Positions 41,071-50,765 of a DNA stretch of 64,000 nt are shown here, one piece after another. Under the pieces are notes generated by a model, which was not told the DNA's origin, searched no databases, and saw nothing but the letters and a program-made list of their open reading frames with translations. The stretch comes from Pseudomonadota bacterium (GTDB lineage Bacteria > Pseudomonadota > Alphaproteobacteria > Rhizobiales > Pleomorphomonadaceae): contig JAEZHI010000039.1 of NCBI GenBank assembly GCA_023436885.1, forward strand, positions 171,716 through 235,715. Reading direction: 5' to 3'. The first letter of the stretch is position 1. The number at the start of each line of letters is the position of its first letter. The translations under genes were made by a program, and so were the position numbers.

Positions 41071-42169
41071 GGGTTATCTTCTGAAGGAGAGCGACCTGCA
41101 TCCGCTGTCGCTCGGCGCGGCGCTGCTCGGTACGGGCGGCGGCGGCAATCCCTATATCGGCATGTTGCGTGCGAGAGAGTTGATCCGCTCCGGATACGAG
41201 ATCAAAGTCATCGATCTCGACACGCTCCCCGACGACGCCCTCGTCGGCGAGGTCGGCGGCATTGGCGCGCCGGTGGTCGGCATCGAGAAGTTCGAGGAAG
41301 GCCGCGAATGCTACCACGCCATGCGGGCGGTCGAAGAGGCTGCGGGCGCCAGAATGTCGGCGCTGATTTCAGCGGAGATCGGCGGCTCGAACAGCCTCGA
41401 GCCGATCATTGCCGCCGCTTACGCCGGCCTGCCGGTGCTCGATGGCGACGGCATGGGGCGTGCCTTTCCAGAAGTGCAGATGACGACCTTCTTCATCTAC
41501 GGCGCCCCGACGGCTCCCGCCGCCATCGCCGATGAGAAGGGCAACGTCGTCGTCTTCCGCAAGGTCATCGACATGTTCTGGTTGGAGCGCTTCGCCCGCG
41601 ATGCCGCCGTGGCCATGGGCGCCACGGCCGGACTCGCCTCGGCGCCGATGACCATGGAGTATGTTCGCCGCACCGCCGTCCCCGGCACCGTCAGCGAGGC
41701 CCTGAAGATCGGCCATACCGTGCTGGAAGCCCGCAAAGACAGGCGCAACGTCATCGATGCCGTGCTCAAGGTGACCGGCGGCGGTCTCTACTTCACCGGC
41801 AAGATCGCCGACGTCAGGCGCGAGCTGACCGGCGGATTTGCACGCGGTCACGCCATCCTCTCTGGCGTCAATGATTTCGCGGGGTCCGAGGCGCGCATCG
41901 CCATCCAGAACGAAAACCTCGTCCTTTGGGTCGATGGCGAGCCGAAGGTCATGGTGCCCGACCTGATCGTCAATCTCGACCTCGACACCGGTGAACCGAT
42001 CACCACCGAGGTGCTGCGCTACGGCCAGCGCATCGCCGTGCTTGGCCTGCCGGTCCACCCGCTCATGAAGACCGAGAAGGCCCTCGAGGTCGTCGGCCCG
42101 AAGGCCTTCGGCTATCCCGAATTGAACTTCGTTCCCATCACCGCCTCGCAAGCGTCCACCCAAGGATGA
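41060..42169 (+). CDS. DUF917 protein, first paralogue (S-methyl-thiohydantoin desulfurase-like)
   Basis: A 369-residue protein with the family head ALLGTGGGGNPYIG (about 21-34) and the conserved DGDGMGRAFPE near residue 132. DUF917 has been renamed after a desulfurase acting on S-methyl thiohydantoin (recalled, not checked). The ATG at 41060 lies inside the end of the previous gene (11-base overlap) with a GGGAG site, so the three catabolic genes are translationally coupled. It probably works with the following paralogue. Confidence 0.88.
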   Translation: MSPKGYLLKESDLHPLSLGAALLGTGGGGNPYIGMLRARELIRSGYEIKVIDLDTLPDDALVGEVGGIGAPVVGIEKFEEGRECYHAMRAVEEAAGARMSALISAEIGGSNSLEPIIAAAYAGLPVLDGDGMGRAFPEVQMTTFFIYGAPTAPAAIADEKGNVVVFRKVIDMFWLERFARDAAVAMGATAGLASAPMTMEYVRRTAVPGTVSEALKIGHTVLEARKDRRNVIDAVLKVTGGGLYFTGKIADVRRELTGGFARGHAILSGVNDFAGSEARIAIQNENLVLWVDGEPKVMVPDLIVNLDLDTGEPITTEVLRYGQRIAVLGLPVHPLMKTEKALEVVGPKAFGYPELNFVPITASQASTQG

Positions 42170-42173
42170 AGCC

Positions 42174-43253
42174 ATGAAGATCAAGCGCACCGTTCACGTC
42201 GAGGACATGGAGGACATTGCCACCGGTGGCGCCATTCTCGGCACTGGTGGCGGCGGCGATCCCTATGTCGGCAAGCTGATGGCCCAGGAAGCTATCCGCC
42301 GGCATGGACCAGTCAAGATTGTCGACGTCGACGAGCTCGCCGACGACGCACTGGTGGTGCCGGTCTGCATGATGGGTGCCCCGACCGTGATGACCGAGAA
42401 GATCCCGGCCGGTCACGAGCTGATCATTGCCTTCCGCAAGCTCGAAGAGCTGCTCGGCCGCAAGATCGATGCGGTGCTGTGCGGCGAGGCCGGCGGCGTC
42501 AACTCGACGACCCCCTTCGTGGTGGCAGCCGAGACCGGGTTGCCGCTGGTCGACGGCGACGGCATGGGACGGGCCTTCCCCGAGTTGCAGATGGAGACCT
42601 TCGGCATGTATGGCGTCAAGGCGACGCCCATGGTGCTCTGCGACGACAAGGGCAACTCGCTGGTGCTCGACACCGTCTCCAACGCCTGGACCGAGCGCCT
42701 CGCTCGTGCCGCCACGGTGGAGATGGGCGGCTCGGCCCTGCTCGCCTTCTATTCGATGGATGGCGCAACGGCAAAGAAATGCGTGGTGCGCGGCACGCTC
42801 GGCCTGACGGCCAAGCTCGGCGAGACGCTGCGTGGCGCGCGTGCCGGTCATCGCGACCCGGTCACGGCCATTGTCGATGAGCTCGATGCCCAGGTGATCT
42901 TCCACGGCCGCATCAAGGATATCGAGCGGCGCACGGTCGGCGGCTTCGCCAGGGGCAAGGCCCGCTTCGAAGGCGTCGAGGAGTGGAAGGGCCACGATTT
43001 CCGGCTCGACTTTCAGAACGAGTTCCTGGTGGCCGAGCGCGACGGCGAGATCATCGTGACGACGCCCGACCTGATCACGGCGCTGGAAGCAGAGAGCGGC
43101 AATCCCGTGACCGCAGACGCCCTCCGCTACGGCCTGCGTCTCAAGGTCCTCGCCCTGCCCTGCAACCCGCTCTGGCGGACGCCCCAGGGGATCGAACTCG
43201 TGGGGCCGCGCTACTTCGGCTACGAGGTGGACTACCAGCCGCTAGCCGGCTGA
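42174..43253 (+). CDS. DUF917 protein, second paralogue
   Basis: A 359-residue paralogue of the preceding protein, with GGAILGTGGGGDPYVG near residue 15 and the same DGDGMGRAFPE motif. The AAGGAT ribosome site is 6 bases upstream, 4 bases after the previous stop. The two probably form a heteromer or act on successive intermediates. It is the last gene of the importer operon; a strong terminator follows. Confidence 0.88.
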   Translation: MKIKRTVHVEDMEDIATGGAILGTGGGGDPYVGKLMAQEAIRRHGPVKIVDVDELADDALVVPVCMMGAPTVMTEKIPAGHELIIAFRKLEELLGRKIDAVLCGEAGGVNSTTPFVVAAETGLPLVDGDGMGRAFPELQMETFGMYGVKATPMVLCDDKGNSLVLDTVSNAWTERLARAATVEMGGSALLAFYSMDGATAKKCVVRGTLGLTAKLGETLRGARAGHRDPVTAIVDELDAQVIFHGRIKDIERRTVGGFARGKARFEGVEEWKGHDFRLDFQNEFLVAERDGEIIVTTPDLITALEAESGNPVTADALRYGLRLKVLALPCNPLWRTPQGIELVGPRYFGYEVDYQPLAG

Positions 43254-43282
43254 CGTCGCAGAGCGCGAGATGCCAAAAACAC

Positions 43283-43314
43283 AAAAGGCTCAGCCGCGAC
43301 GGCTGAGCCTTTTT
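43283..43314 (+). terminator. Rho-independent terminator of the importer/DUF917 operon
   Basis: A perfect 13-bp stem (AAAAGGCTCAGCC against GGCTGAGCCTTTT) with a 5-base loop, 29 bases after the stop. U-runs occur on both strands, so it can also stop transcripts coming from the tRNA on the minus strand. Confidence 0.92.
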
Positions 43315-43320
43315 GGTGAA

Positions 43321-43395
43321 TGGTGGTCGCTGTAGGGATTGAACCTACGACCCCCGCAGTGTGAATGCGATGCTCTCCCGCTGAGCTAAGCGACC
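43321..43395 (-). tRNA. tRNA-Val(CAC)
   Basis: The acceptor arms GGTCGCT (43389-43395, 5' end) and AGCGACC (43325-43331) pair over 7 bp. The D arm is GCTCAGCGGGAGAGC, the anticodon loop TTCACAC gives anticodon CAC (43361-43363), and the T arm has GTAGGTTCAATCCCTAC. The genome encodes the 3' CCA. The gene is 75 bases including CCA. Confidence 0.95.
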
Positions 43396-43442
43396 TTCAA
43401 CCAACCTACTACCGGGTACGATCTCGTTTTTCAAGGAAGGCA

Positions 43443-43483
43443 ACACTTGCAAAACCAAGTGCTCTTCCGCTGAGCGACGCGCT
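43443..43483 (-). pseudogene. Half-tRNA relic upstream of tRNA-Val
   Basis: On the minus strand this stretch contains a D arm almost identical to that of the tRNA-Val (GCTCAGCGGAAGAGCA, one difference in 16). An anticodon-like hairpin follows (CACTTG, a 6-base loop, CAAGTG). No T arm or 3' acceptor follows. It looks like the 5' half of a decayed tRNA from an old tRNA pair. Confidence 0.6.
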
Positions 43484-43504
43484 CGTACCGTGGTGCGGTG
43501 GCGC

Positions 43505-43534
43505 GATATAATGGCCCTCGGCGGGTCAAGTCAA
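43505..43534 (-). promoter_or_regulatory. Sigma70-type promoter for tRNA-Val
   Basis: On the minus strand TTGACT (43529-43534) and TATATC (43505-43510) are separated by 18 bases. The start would fall just before the half-tRNA relic, so the transcript would carry the relic ahead of tRNA-Val. Confidence 0.55.
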
Positions 43535-43643
43535 GGCGTTCGGGGAACGAAAATTCGATCGCTGGGGATCGGCGACGGAAAGCTTGGGATTTCGGCCGTA
43601 GGGCTGAAAACTACGGCCCCGCAGGCTGTGGCAACAGGGCCGG

Positions 43644-43689
43644 CTAAAAAATTCCGCGGCGCCCGGGGGTGGTGTCTCCGGGCGCCGCG
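43644..43689 (-). terminator. Rho-independent terminator after the TerB-like gene
   Basis: A perfect 12-bp GC stem (CGCGGCGCCCGG against CCGGGCGCCGCG) is followed on the minus strand by GAATTTTTTAG. It lies 37 bases after the stop of the gene at 43727. Confidence 0.93.
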
Positions 43690-43726
43690 CGCAGGGCGCT
43701 GCGTAGGGGAAGCGCTCTCGACCGGG

Positions 43727-44683
43727 TCAGGCGGCGGTGTCGAGCAAAGTACGCAGCGAAGGATGTATGTCCGGACTTTCTTCGGACAGGAACTTGAGTA
43801 GCGCCCTTTCGTTGGCGTGGATCACACCGTCGCGGCCGATGCGATCGGCCAGCCATTTCACCTCCTCGGAGGTCACGGCTTCCGCTTCGCGGATGCGGGC
43901 CTCGTCGGCTTCGATCGGCTTTGAGGATGTGTCCTCTGGCTGACGCCAGGCTGACCAGACGCCACGCAGGCCGTTGGACAGCATGTTGGAGAGCATGTCG
44001 CCGAACAGCGAGGTGATGCCGCCGGACGGCGCGTCGAGCCAAGCGTCCCGGCTCAGCGTTTCCTCGCGTGACAGCACGGTGTAGCCACGCGCCGCCATCA
44101 GGAAGGAAGCGATTGCCTTGACGAACAGATCAGACCAGGCTGGATCATTTTCGGCCTCCCGGCTGCGATCGTTGAGGTCGAACAGGACCTCGGCCTCTTC
44201 GCGGCTGATGCCGACGGAGCGCTCACTGCCGAAAGCGTAGAGGATGCTGCGGAGGCGCTCGACGTCCTTGGCGGAGATGATGCCGCCATCGGGACCACTC
44301 AGCACGGATCGCGACACTTCAGCGAGCGCAAAGGCGGAAAGCTCGACCGGCACCGAATCGGCCCGACGCATGATGCTGACCAGCAGATCGACCTCGAGAT
44401 CGGTGGTAATGCCGTCGGCCGACATCACCCCGATCAGCCAGCGAGCCATGTCATCGCTGACGTGACCGCTCGGAGCGGTCTGCATAGCGACGTAATCGGT
44501 CAGCGCCTCAATATAGAGCTGACGGCCATCGGCCGTCGGAAAGCCTTCCTCGGCCGCCATGCGGCAAAGACGGCGAACCTCGTCGGTGTCGATGCGGCCA
44601 TCGGCGTAGACAGCGGCGCGCAGGCGAGCGACCGAATCGAGCGGCGCGGCGTCGGGCGCTATCGTCTTTCCGCTGTCGCTCAT
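43727..44683 (-). CDS. Hypothetical acidic protein with TerB-like helical repeats
   Basis: A 318-residue soluble protein without signal peptide or membrane segment. Three or so similar units start with Asp-rich loops (YADGRIDTDEVRRLC near 26, SADGITTDLEVD near 88, GRDGVIHANERALL near 286), as in tellurite-resistance TerB-type helical bundles or EF-hand-like loops. I do not recognise a named family with certainty. It stands alone between a terminator and rarA, 218 bases away. Confidence 0.7.
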   Translation of the reverse strand: MSDSGKTIAPDAAPLDSVARLRAAVYADGRIDTDEVRRLCRMAAEEGFPTADGRQLYIEALTDYVAMQTAPSGHVSDDMARWLIGVMSADGITTDLEVDLLVSIMRRADSVPVELSAFALAEVSRSVLSGPDGGIISAKDVERLRSILYAFGSERSVGISREEAEVLFDLNDRSREAENDPAWSDLFVKAIASFLMAARGYTVLSREETLSRDAWLDAPSGGITSLFGDMLSNMLSNGLRGVWSAWRQPEDTSSKPIEADEARIREAEAVTSEEVKWLADRIGRDGVIHANERALLKFLSEESPDIHPSLRTLLDTAA

Positions 44684-44901
44684 CGTCCCCTGCTCCCAGT
44701 GGCTTTACCTTAGGGCGAAAGGTACACCACAATTCCGACTTCGAGATTAAGGGAACGGGTTAAAAAACCATTGAAGACAAATGGTTAATGGTTACATTTG
44801 GGACGGTTGGCAGCTTGTCAGAGCCTTAGGCGACCCTCAGGCTGCCAAATTTCCCGCAGAACTAGTGATTTTGTCAAAAGCAGAAAGCCCAACTGTTAAC
44901 G

Positions 44902-46215
44902 TCAGTTTTCGCCCTGACGCTCGCGCCTGAGGCGCGCCCAGTAGTCGAGACGCTTCCTGAGTTCCCGCTCGAAACCGCGCTCCACCGGCTGATAAAACGA
45001 CCGGCGCCCCATCTTCTCGGGGAAATAATCCTGCCCGGAAAAAGCGTCGGGCTCGTCGTGGTCGTAACGATAGCCCGCCCCATATCCCTCGCCCTTCATC
45101 AGCTTAGTCGGGGCGTTGAGGATATGGCGTGGCGGAACGAGGCTGCCGAATTCCTTGGCCGCCGCCATGGCCGTCTTGAAGGCGGTGTAGACGGCATTGG
45201 ATTTCGGCGCCGTCGCGACGTAGACGACGGCCTCGGCGATGGCGAGCTCCCCCTCCGGCGAGCCCAGCATTTCGTAGGCGCCCTGGGCGGCGATGCAGAC
45301 CGACAATGCCTGGGGGTCGGCAAGGCCGATGTCCTCGGCCGCCATGCGGATAACCCGGCGGATAACGTAGAGCGGGTCTTCGCCGGCATCGATCATGCGG
45401 CAGAAATAATAGAGCGCCGCGTCTGGATCGGAGCCGCGCACCGATTTGTGCAGCGCCGAGATCAGATTGTAGTGGCCGTCCTGCGCCTTGTCGTAGACCG
45501 GCGCGCGGCGCTGGACGATCTCCTGCAGCGTCTTGGCGTCGAACACCTCGTTCTCGCCGGCGGCGCGCCAGACATCCTCAGCGAGCGTCAAGGCGGCACG
45601 GCCATCGCCGTCCGCCATACGGATCAGCGCCCCCCTCGCCTCGGCGTCGAGCGGCAAGGGCTTGCCGGTCACCGCCTCGGCGCGATCGAGCAACTGACCG
45701 ATCGAGGCCTCGTCATGCGCCTTGAACACAAGCACATGCGCGCGCGACAGAAGGGCCGCGTTAAGCTCGAAGGACGGGTTTTCGGTGGTAGCGCCAATCA
45801 ACGTCACCGTCCCGTCCTCCATAACCGGCAGGAAGCTGTCCTGCTGGGCACGGTTGAAGCGGTGAATCTCGTCGATGAACAACAGCGTGCCGCGTCCGAG
45901 AGCCCTCCGCTGGCGAGCGGCGTCGAACAGCTTTTTGAGATCGGCAACGCCGGTAAAGATCGCCGATGCCTGCTCGAAGGCGAGATTGGTTTCGTGCGCC
46001 AGGAGCCGAGCCACGGTGGTCTTGCCAGAGCCGGGCGGTCCCCAGAGAATCAACGAGCCGAGCGAACCGGATGCCAGCATTCGGGTTATGGTGCCACTTG
46101 GCCCGACCAGGTGATCCTGACCGACCACTTCCGACAGATTGGCCGGGCGCAGGCGATCGGCCAGCGGTCGGCCGGCCCGATTATCCGCCGTGTTGACGCC
46201 GAACAGGTCGCTCAT
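44902..46215 (-). CDS. rarA: Replication-associated recombination protein A
   Basis: AAA+ ATPase (MgsA/WRNIP1 family), 437 residues, acting at stalled replication forks. Walker A GPPGSGKT (59-66), Walker [11 protein letters not shown], sensor [12 protein letters not shown], and the C-terminal tetramerisation region ([14 protein letters not shown]) are present. Its ATG overlaps the protease gene stop (ATGA). Confidence 0.94.
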   Translation of the reverse strand: MSDLFGVNTADNRAGRPLADRLRPANLSEVVGQDHLVGPSGTITRMLASGSLGSLILWGPPGSGKTTVARLLAHETNLAFEQASAIFTGVADLKKLFDAARQRRALGRGTLLFIDEIHRFNRAQQDSFLPVMEDGTVTLIGATTENPSFELNAALLSRAHVLVFKAHDEASIGQLLDRAEAVTGKPLPLDAEARGALIRMADGDGRAALTLAEDVWRAAGENEVFDAKTLQEIVQRRAPVYDKAQDGHYNLISALHKSVRGSDPDAALYYFCRMIDAGEDPLYVIRRVIRMAAEDIGLADPQALSVCIAAQGAYEMLGSPEGELAIAEAVVYVATAPKSNAVYTAFKTAMAAAKEFGSLVPPRHILNAPTKLMKGEGYGAGYRYDHDEPDAFSGQDYFPEKMGRRSFYQPVERGFERELRKRLDYWARLRRERQGEN

Positions 46216-47636
46216 CTGAAGGCCATGCGGAGGATTTGGCCGTTGCGGTCGATGGCCACGCGCCAGAACATGGGATCGGAGTTGGCGGCAGCCGCCAGCC
46301 CCTTGGTCGTCGTGATGTCATTGCCATTGACCGACGCAATAATGTCGCCCTTCTGCAAGCCGATGCGATCGGCCGGCGAGCCCGAGGCAACGGCGGTGAT
46401 CACCACGCCGGTCTGGCCGCGATAGGTGAGACCGATCTCGGCTGCAACGGCGGGAGATATGTTGGAGACCGTCACACCCTGGAAGGGGGAACTCGCATCA
46501 ATGGCACGGGTATCGCGCGGCGTCGTCTCGGGCGCAGTGATCAGCTTGACGGAAACCTCGATGATCTTGCCGGCCCGGTTGATGGTGAGCTTTGCCACAT
46601 TGCCAACGCCCTTGGTGGCCAGGCGGTAGTTGAAGACGCGCGGATCGCTGACCTCCACCCCATCGACGGCCACGATCAGGTCGCCGGCGTCGAGACCGGA
46701 TTCTTCGGCGGGGCTCTTGCGAAGGATGGAGGTGATCAGCACACCGGAGGGACGATCGAGGCCGAGGCTCTCGGCGATGTCGGACGTCACGGGCTGCAAC
46801 TCGGCACCGATCCAGGGCAGTTCAACGGCCGAACCGCCTCGACGTGCCGAATCAACAAACACCTTCACCATATTGGAAGGAATGGCAAAACCGATGCCGT
46901 TGGATCCGCCGCCGCGGGTGAAGATGGCCGTGTTGATGCCGACCAGCTTGCCGTCCATGTCCACCAGAGCGCCACCGGAATTGCCGGGGTTGATGGCCGC
47001 ATCCGTCTGGATGAAGAACTGATAGTCGGAAATGCCGACCTGGCTGCGGGCCAATGCCGAGACGATACCCTGAGTCACCGTCTGGCCGACGCCGAATGGG
47101 TTGCCGATGGCTAGCACGAGATCGCCCACCTGGAGGTCGTCCGAATTGGCGAGTGGCAGTGTCGGCAGATCGCCCTTGGGGTTACGCATCTTCAGGACGG
47201 CGAGATCGAGCTGCTCGTCCTTCAAAACTACATCGCATTCGAACTCACGCCGGTCGGCCAGCGCCACCTTCACCTCGTCGCCATCCTCAATGACGTGATT
47301 GTTGGTGACGATGAGTCCGGAGGGATCGACGATGACGCCCGATCCCAGCGACTGCTGATGCCGCTCCCGCTGGCCGCCCATGCCGGGAATGTCGCCGCCG
47401 AAGAACTGGCGGAAGAACGGGTCGTTCATAAGGGGGGACGAGGCAACCTTGACGGTCTTGGTGGAGTAGACGTTGACCACAGCCGGCCCGGCAACCTTGG
47501 CGACCGGCGCAAAGGACAATTTGACCTGAGCCTCGGATGTGGGAAGCGCCCGATCGGCTGCATTTGCGACGCCCAGCGACGCGCAAGCCAGAAGGCCGAT
47601 GGCCAGGATGAAGCGGGACAATCCGTTGGATCGCAT
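46212..47636 (-). CDS. degP: DegP/HtrA family serine endoprotease
   Basis: Periplasmic quality-control protease, 474 residues. It has a signal peptide (to about residue 27, ASLGVANA), a trypsin-like domain with the catalytic triad His114, Asp144 and Ser220 (GNSGG), and two PDZ domains (about 300-385 and 405-474). The second PDZ is truncated, ending at LRMAFR. ATG 47636 has GGAG 8 bases upstream. It lies downstream of rplQ but beyond that operon's terminator. Confidence 0.92.
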   Translation of the reverse strand: MRSNGLSRFILAIGLLACASLGVANAADRALPTSEAQVKLSFAPVAKVAGPAVVNVYSTKTVKVASSPLMNDPFFRQFFGGDIPGMGGQRERHQQSLGSGVIVDPSGLIVTNNHVIEDGDEVKVALADRREFECDVVLKDEQLDLAVLKMRNPKGDLPTLPLANSDDLQVGDLVLAIGNPFGVGQTVTQGIVSALARSQVGISDYQFFIQTDAAINPGNSGGALVDMDGKLVGINTAIFTRGGGSNGIGFAIPSNMVKVFVDSARRGGSAVELPWIGAELQPVTSDIAESLGLDRPSGVLITSILRKSPAEESGLDAGDLIVAVDGVEVSDPRVFNYRLATKGVGNVAKLTINRAGKIIEVSVKLITAPETTPRDTRAIDASSPFQGVTVSNISPAVAAEIGLTYRGQTGVVITAVASGSPADRIGLQKGDIIASVNGNDITTTKGLAAAANSDPMFWRVAIDRNGQILRMAFR

Positions 47637-47713
47637 GGCGGAACTCCGAAGGCGCATGGACGACATGCCGTCTTTTACGCCGCCGAATATGGCAACGGAA
47701 GGACGCCCAAACA

Positions 47714-47745
47714 ACAAGGGGCGGCCCAATGGACCGCCCCTTGCC
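47714..47745 (-). terminator. Rho-independent terminator of the ribosomal superoperon
   Basis: A perfect 10-bp stem (CAAGGGGCGG against CCGCCCCTTG) 27 bases after the rplQ stop is followed on the minus strand by TTGTTT. Confidence 0.8.
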
Positions 47746-47769
47746 AGATTTCTGCGAAACGCGCGCCTA

Positions 47770-48204
47770 TCAGGCGGCGACCGTCTCAGCCTCGGCCGGC
47801 TGGGCAGCCAAGCGGGCCTTGTCGGCGGCACCCTTGGCGGCAACGTCGCGATCAACGAACTCGATGACGGCGACAGCAGCCGAGTCGCCATGACGGAAGC
47901 CGGCCTTCAGGACGCGGGTGTAACCACCGGCGCGGGCCTTGTAGCGGGGGCCGAGCACGTCGAACAGCTTCTTGGCGGCGACTTCGTTGTTCTGCAGCTC
48001 CGAAACGAGCTGGCGACGGGCAGCGAGGTCACCCTTCTTGGCGATGGTCACCAGCTTCTCGACGATCGGACGCAGGTCCTTCGCCTTCGGCAGGGTGGTG
48101 ACGATCTGCTCATGCTCGACGAGCGAGATGGCGAGGTTTGCGAGCATCGCCTTGCGATGGCTCTGTGTGCGGTTGAACCGACGGCCCGCATTACCGTGAC
48201 GCAT
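47770..48204 (-). CDS. rplQ: 50S ribosomal protein L17
   Basis: A 144-residue large-subunit protein with the family start [20 protein letters not shown] and the core [15 protein letters not shown]. The C-terminal tail is Ala-rich ([12 protein letters not shown]). It is the last gene of the superoperon, following rpoA. Confidence 0.97.
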   Translation of the reverse strand: MRHGNAGRRFNRTQSHRKAMLANLAISLVEHEQIVTTLPKAKDLRPIVEKLVTIAKKGDLAARRQLVSELQNNEVAAKKLFDVLGPRYKARAGGYTRVLKAGFRHGDSAAVAVIEFVDRDVAAKGAADKARLAAQPAEAETVAA

Positions 48205-48294
48205 GGCCTACTCCTATTTGTCTTTCGCGCGGCTCACGCCGGGCATATTGTTTCGAACGAGCCGGAGAGCTGTGCCCTCCGGCGAGCGTGATGC

Positions 48295-49317
48295 TCAGTA
48301 GTTGTGGTCTTCGTAGCGCTTGGCCAGGTCTTCGATATTCTCAGGTGGCCAGTTCGGGACTTCCATGCCGAGATGCAACCCCATCTGCGCCAGCACTTCC
48401 TTGATCTCGTTGAGCGACTTGCGGCCGAAATTCGGCGTGCGGAGCATCTCCGCCTCGCTCTTCTGGATCAGATCGCCGATGTAGACGATGTTGTCGTTCT
48501 TCAGGCAGTTTGCCGAACGGACCGACAGCTCGAGCTCGTCGACCTTCTTGAGCAGCGCAGGATTGAAAGCGAGCTCCGGAACGGTCTCGACCTTGGTGTC
48601 CTTCTGCGGCTCTTCGAAGTTGACGAAGATCGCCAGCTGATCCTGGAGGATACGGGCAGCGTAAGCGACGGCATCCTCGGGCTTCACCGAACCGTCGGTC
48701 TCGACGGTCAGCGTCAGCTTGTCGAGGTCGAGATCCTGGCCCTCACGGGTGTTCTCGACCTTGTAGGACACCTTGCGAACCGGCGAGTAGAGGCTGTCGA
48801 CCGGGATCAGACCGATCGGAGCGTCCTCGGGACGGTTGCGGTCGGCCGGGACGTAGCCCTTGCCGGTGTCGACCGTGAACTCCATGCGGATCTCGGCGCC
48901 CTCGTCGAGGGTGCAGAGGACCAGCTCGGGATTCAGGATCTCGATATCGCCCACGGTCTGGATGTCACCAGCGGTGACGACGCCCGGACCCTGCTTGCGC
49001 ACGACCATCCGCTTCGGGCCCTGGCCCTGCATGCGGACTGCGATTTCCTTGATGTTGAGGATGATGTCAGTGACGTCCTCACGCACGCCGGCGATCGAGG
49101 AGAACTCGTGCAACACGCCGTCGATCTGAACCGCCGTCACCGCCGCACCCTGCAGCGAGGACAAGAGGACACGACGGAGCGCGTTGCCGAGCGTCAGACC
49201 GAAGCCACGCTCGAGCGGCGAGGCGACGACAGTCGCGAAGCGCTTCGGATCGCGGCTCGGGATAACCTCGAGCTTGTTCGGCTTCTTGAGCTCTTGCCAG
49301 TTCTTCTGGATGCTCAC
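48295..49317 (-). CDS. rpoA: DNA-directed RNA polymerase subunit alpha
   Basis: 340 residues with the N-terminal assembly domain ([20 protein letters not shown]) and the C-terminal domain that contacts UP elements and activators ([26 protein letters not shown]). It lies between rpsK and rplQ as in other alphaproteobacteria. Confidence 0.98.
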   Translation of the reverse strand: MSIQKNWQELKKPNKLEVIPSRDPKRFATVVASPLERGFGLTLGNALRRVLLSSLQGAAVTAVQIDGVLHEFSSIAGVREDVTDIILNIKEIAVRMQGQGPKRMVVRKQGPGVVTAGDIQTVGDIEILNPELVLCTLDEGAEIRMEFTVDTGKGYVPADRNRPEDAPIGLIPVDSLYSPVRKVSYKVENTREGQDLDLDKLTLTVETDGSVKPEDAVAYAARILQDQLAIFVNFEEPQKDTKVETVPELAFNPALLKKVDELELSVRSANCLKNDNIVYIGDLIQKSEAEMLRTPNFGRKSLNEIKEVLAQMGLHLGMEVPNWPPENIEDLAKRYEDHNY

Positions 49318-49432
49318 GTTGATACCCTTTCATATGAAGCGGTTCGCCGCGGGCCGCATCCCCCGCAGGGACCTCCGCCTTGACGGGCCATGCCCGGTGC
49401 CACGAAAGCGACCGGACGTTCGCGGATCGGCG

Positions 49433-49825
49433 TCAGACGCGGCGACGCTTACGCGGACGGCAACCGTTGTGCGGGATCGGGGTAACGTCGCGGATCGAGC
49501 TGACCAGGAAACCGGCGGCCTGCAGAGCGCGCAGGGCCGATTCACGGCCGGAACCCGGACCGCAGACTTCGACTTCGAGGGTCTTGACGCCATGCTCGGA
49601 CGCCTTGCGAGCGGCATCCTCGGCAGCCATCTGGGCGGCGTACGGGGTCGATTTGCGCGAACCCTTGAAGCCCATGGTGCCGGCGGACGACCAGGAGATG
49701 GTGTTGCCCTGAGCGTCGGTGATGGTGATCATCGTGTTGTTGAAGGTCGAATTCACGTGGGCGATGCCGGACGTGATGTTCTTGCGTTCGCGACGGCGGA
49801 CGCGGCCTGCGGCTTCCTTGGCCAT
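49433..49825 (-). CDS. rpsK: 30S ribosomal protein S11
   Basis: 130 residues, with the conserved [18 protein letters not shown] head and the C-terminal [15 protein letters not shown] tail. It is separated from rpsM by a 250-base structured spacer. Confidence 0.98.
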   Translation of the reverse strand: MAKEAAGRVRRRERKNITSGIAHVNSTFNNTMITITDAQGNTISWSSAGTMGFKGSRKSTPYAAQMAAEDAARKASEHGVKTLEVEVCGPGSGRESALRALQAAGFLVSSIRDVTPIPHNGCRPRKRRRV

Positions 49826-49989
49826 GCTCTCTACTCTCTCGTTTCGATCTCGTCACCGCCGTAATGCCAGCGGCTACACCGGAGCGCACGCCTCTAGATG
49901 AAACCCAGCGCACCGGAACGAATTCAGGAAAGGCACCCTGCCCTTCCCCTGTCGGCAAACGGCCCTATCAGACCTTTCACCATGGACAA

Positions 49990-50023
49990 AGCGCCGACCG
50001 CGATCGCTCGCGGAACCGGCGCT
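49990..50023 (-). promoter_or_regulatory. Two-tier hairpin in the rpsK-rpsM spacer
   Basis: An outer 7-bp stem (AGCGCCG against CGGCGCT) encloses an inner perfect 6-bp stem (CCGCGA-TCGC-TCGCGG). It lies upstream of rpsK in the transcript. The alpha operon of other bacteria is regulated by a ribosomal protein binding an RNA structure, so this is a candidate control site; no protein is assigned. Confidence 0.45.
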
Positions 50024-50075
50024 AGGTCCGAACCCTGTCGCCAGCCCGGCATAGCACCGGACCGACGAAAAGGAA

Positions 50076-50444
50076 TTACTTCTTCTTGCCAGCAATCGCC
50101 TTCGCCGGGCCCTTGCGGGTGCGGGCGTTGGTGTGCGTGCGCTGACCGCGGACCGGCAGGCCCTTGCGGTGACGCAGGCCGCGGTAGCAGCCGAGGTCCA
50201 TGAGACGCTTGATGTTCATCGCGGTCTCACGGCGGAGGTCACCCTCGACGACGTAGTCACGGTCGATGACTTCGCGGATCTGCAGCACTTCGGCGTCCGA
50301 AAGCTCGTTGACGCGCTTGGCCTGATCGATGCCAACCTTCTCCAGGATCTCCTCGGCGAACTTCGGGCCGATGCCATGGATATACTGCAGCGCGATCAAG
50401 GCGCGCTTGGCGGTGGGAATATTGACGCCAGCGATACGGGCCAC
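50076..50444 (-). CDS. rpsM: 30S ribosomal protein S13
   Basis: 122 residues, with the family start [10 protein letters not shown] and C-terminal [18 protein letters not shown]. It follows adk with a 321-base gap. Confidence 0.98.
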   Translation of the reverse strand: MARIAGVNIPTAKRALIALQYIHGIGPKFAEEILEKVGIDQAKRVNELSDAEVLQIREVIDRDYVVEGDLRRETAMNIKRLMDLGCYRGLRHRKGLPVRGQRTHTNARTRKGPAKAIAGKKK

Positions 50445-50765
50445 TTCACTTCACTCCTGTCGACGCGACCCTTTTGGATCGCTCCCTCCCCCGATCGAGC
50501 CGTGGAGGTCGGTGTCTAGACGGCGGCCCAGAAAGGCTGCGCCGGCCGGGTTGCTTTTTCGCGATACCGATAACACTCCATCCGACACGGACAAGCGAAT
50601 ACAGGCCATCGCACGAAGAACCCGTGGATAGGTGGCGGTTCATAGCCGGAACCGGCCTCTCCGTCAACCTTTCGGACACGGGTTTGTCGCCGAAATCGCT
50701 ACTGGAAAACCTAGCAGCGACCGATCGCCCAGCTAAGGAATGGAAGTTCCGGCCGGGCGTTCGTC
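50445..50765. other. Spacer between rpsM and adk
   Basis: 321 bases with no credible gene. It may hold an internal promoter for rpsM-rpsK-rpoA-rplQ. I see only short inverted repeats (for example GCCGG-AA-CCGGC near 50647) and no terminator. Confidence 0.5.
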
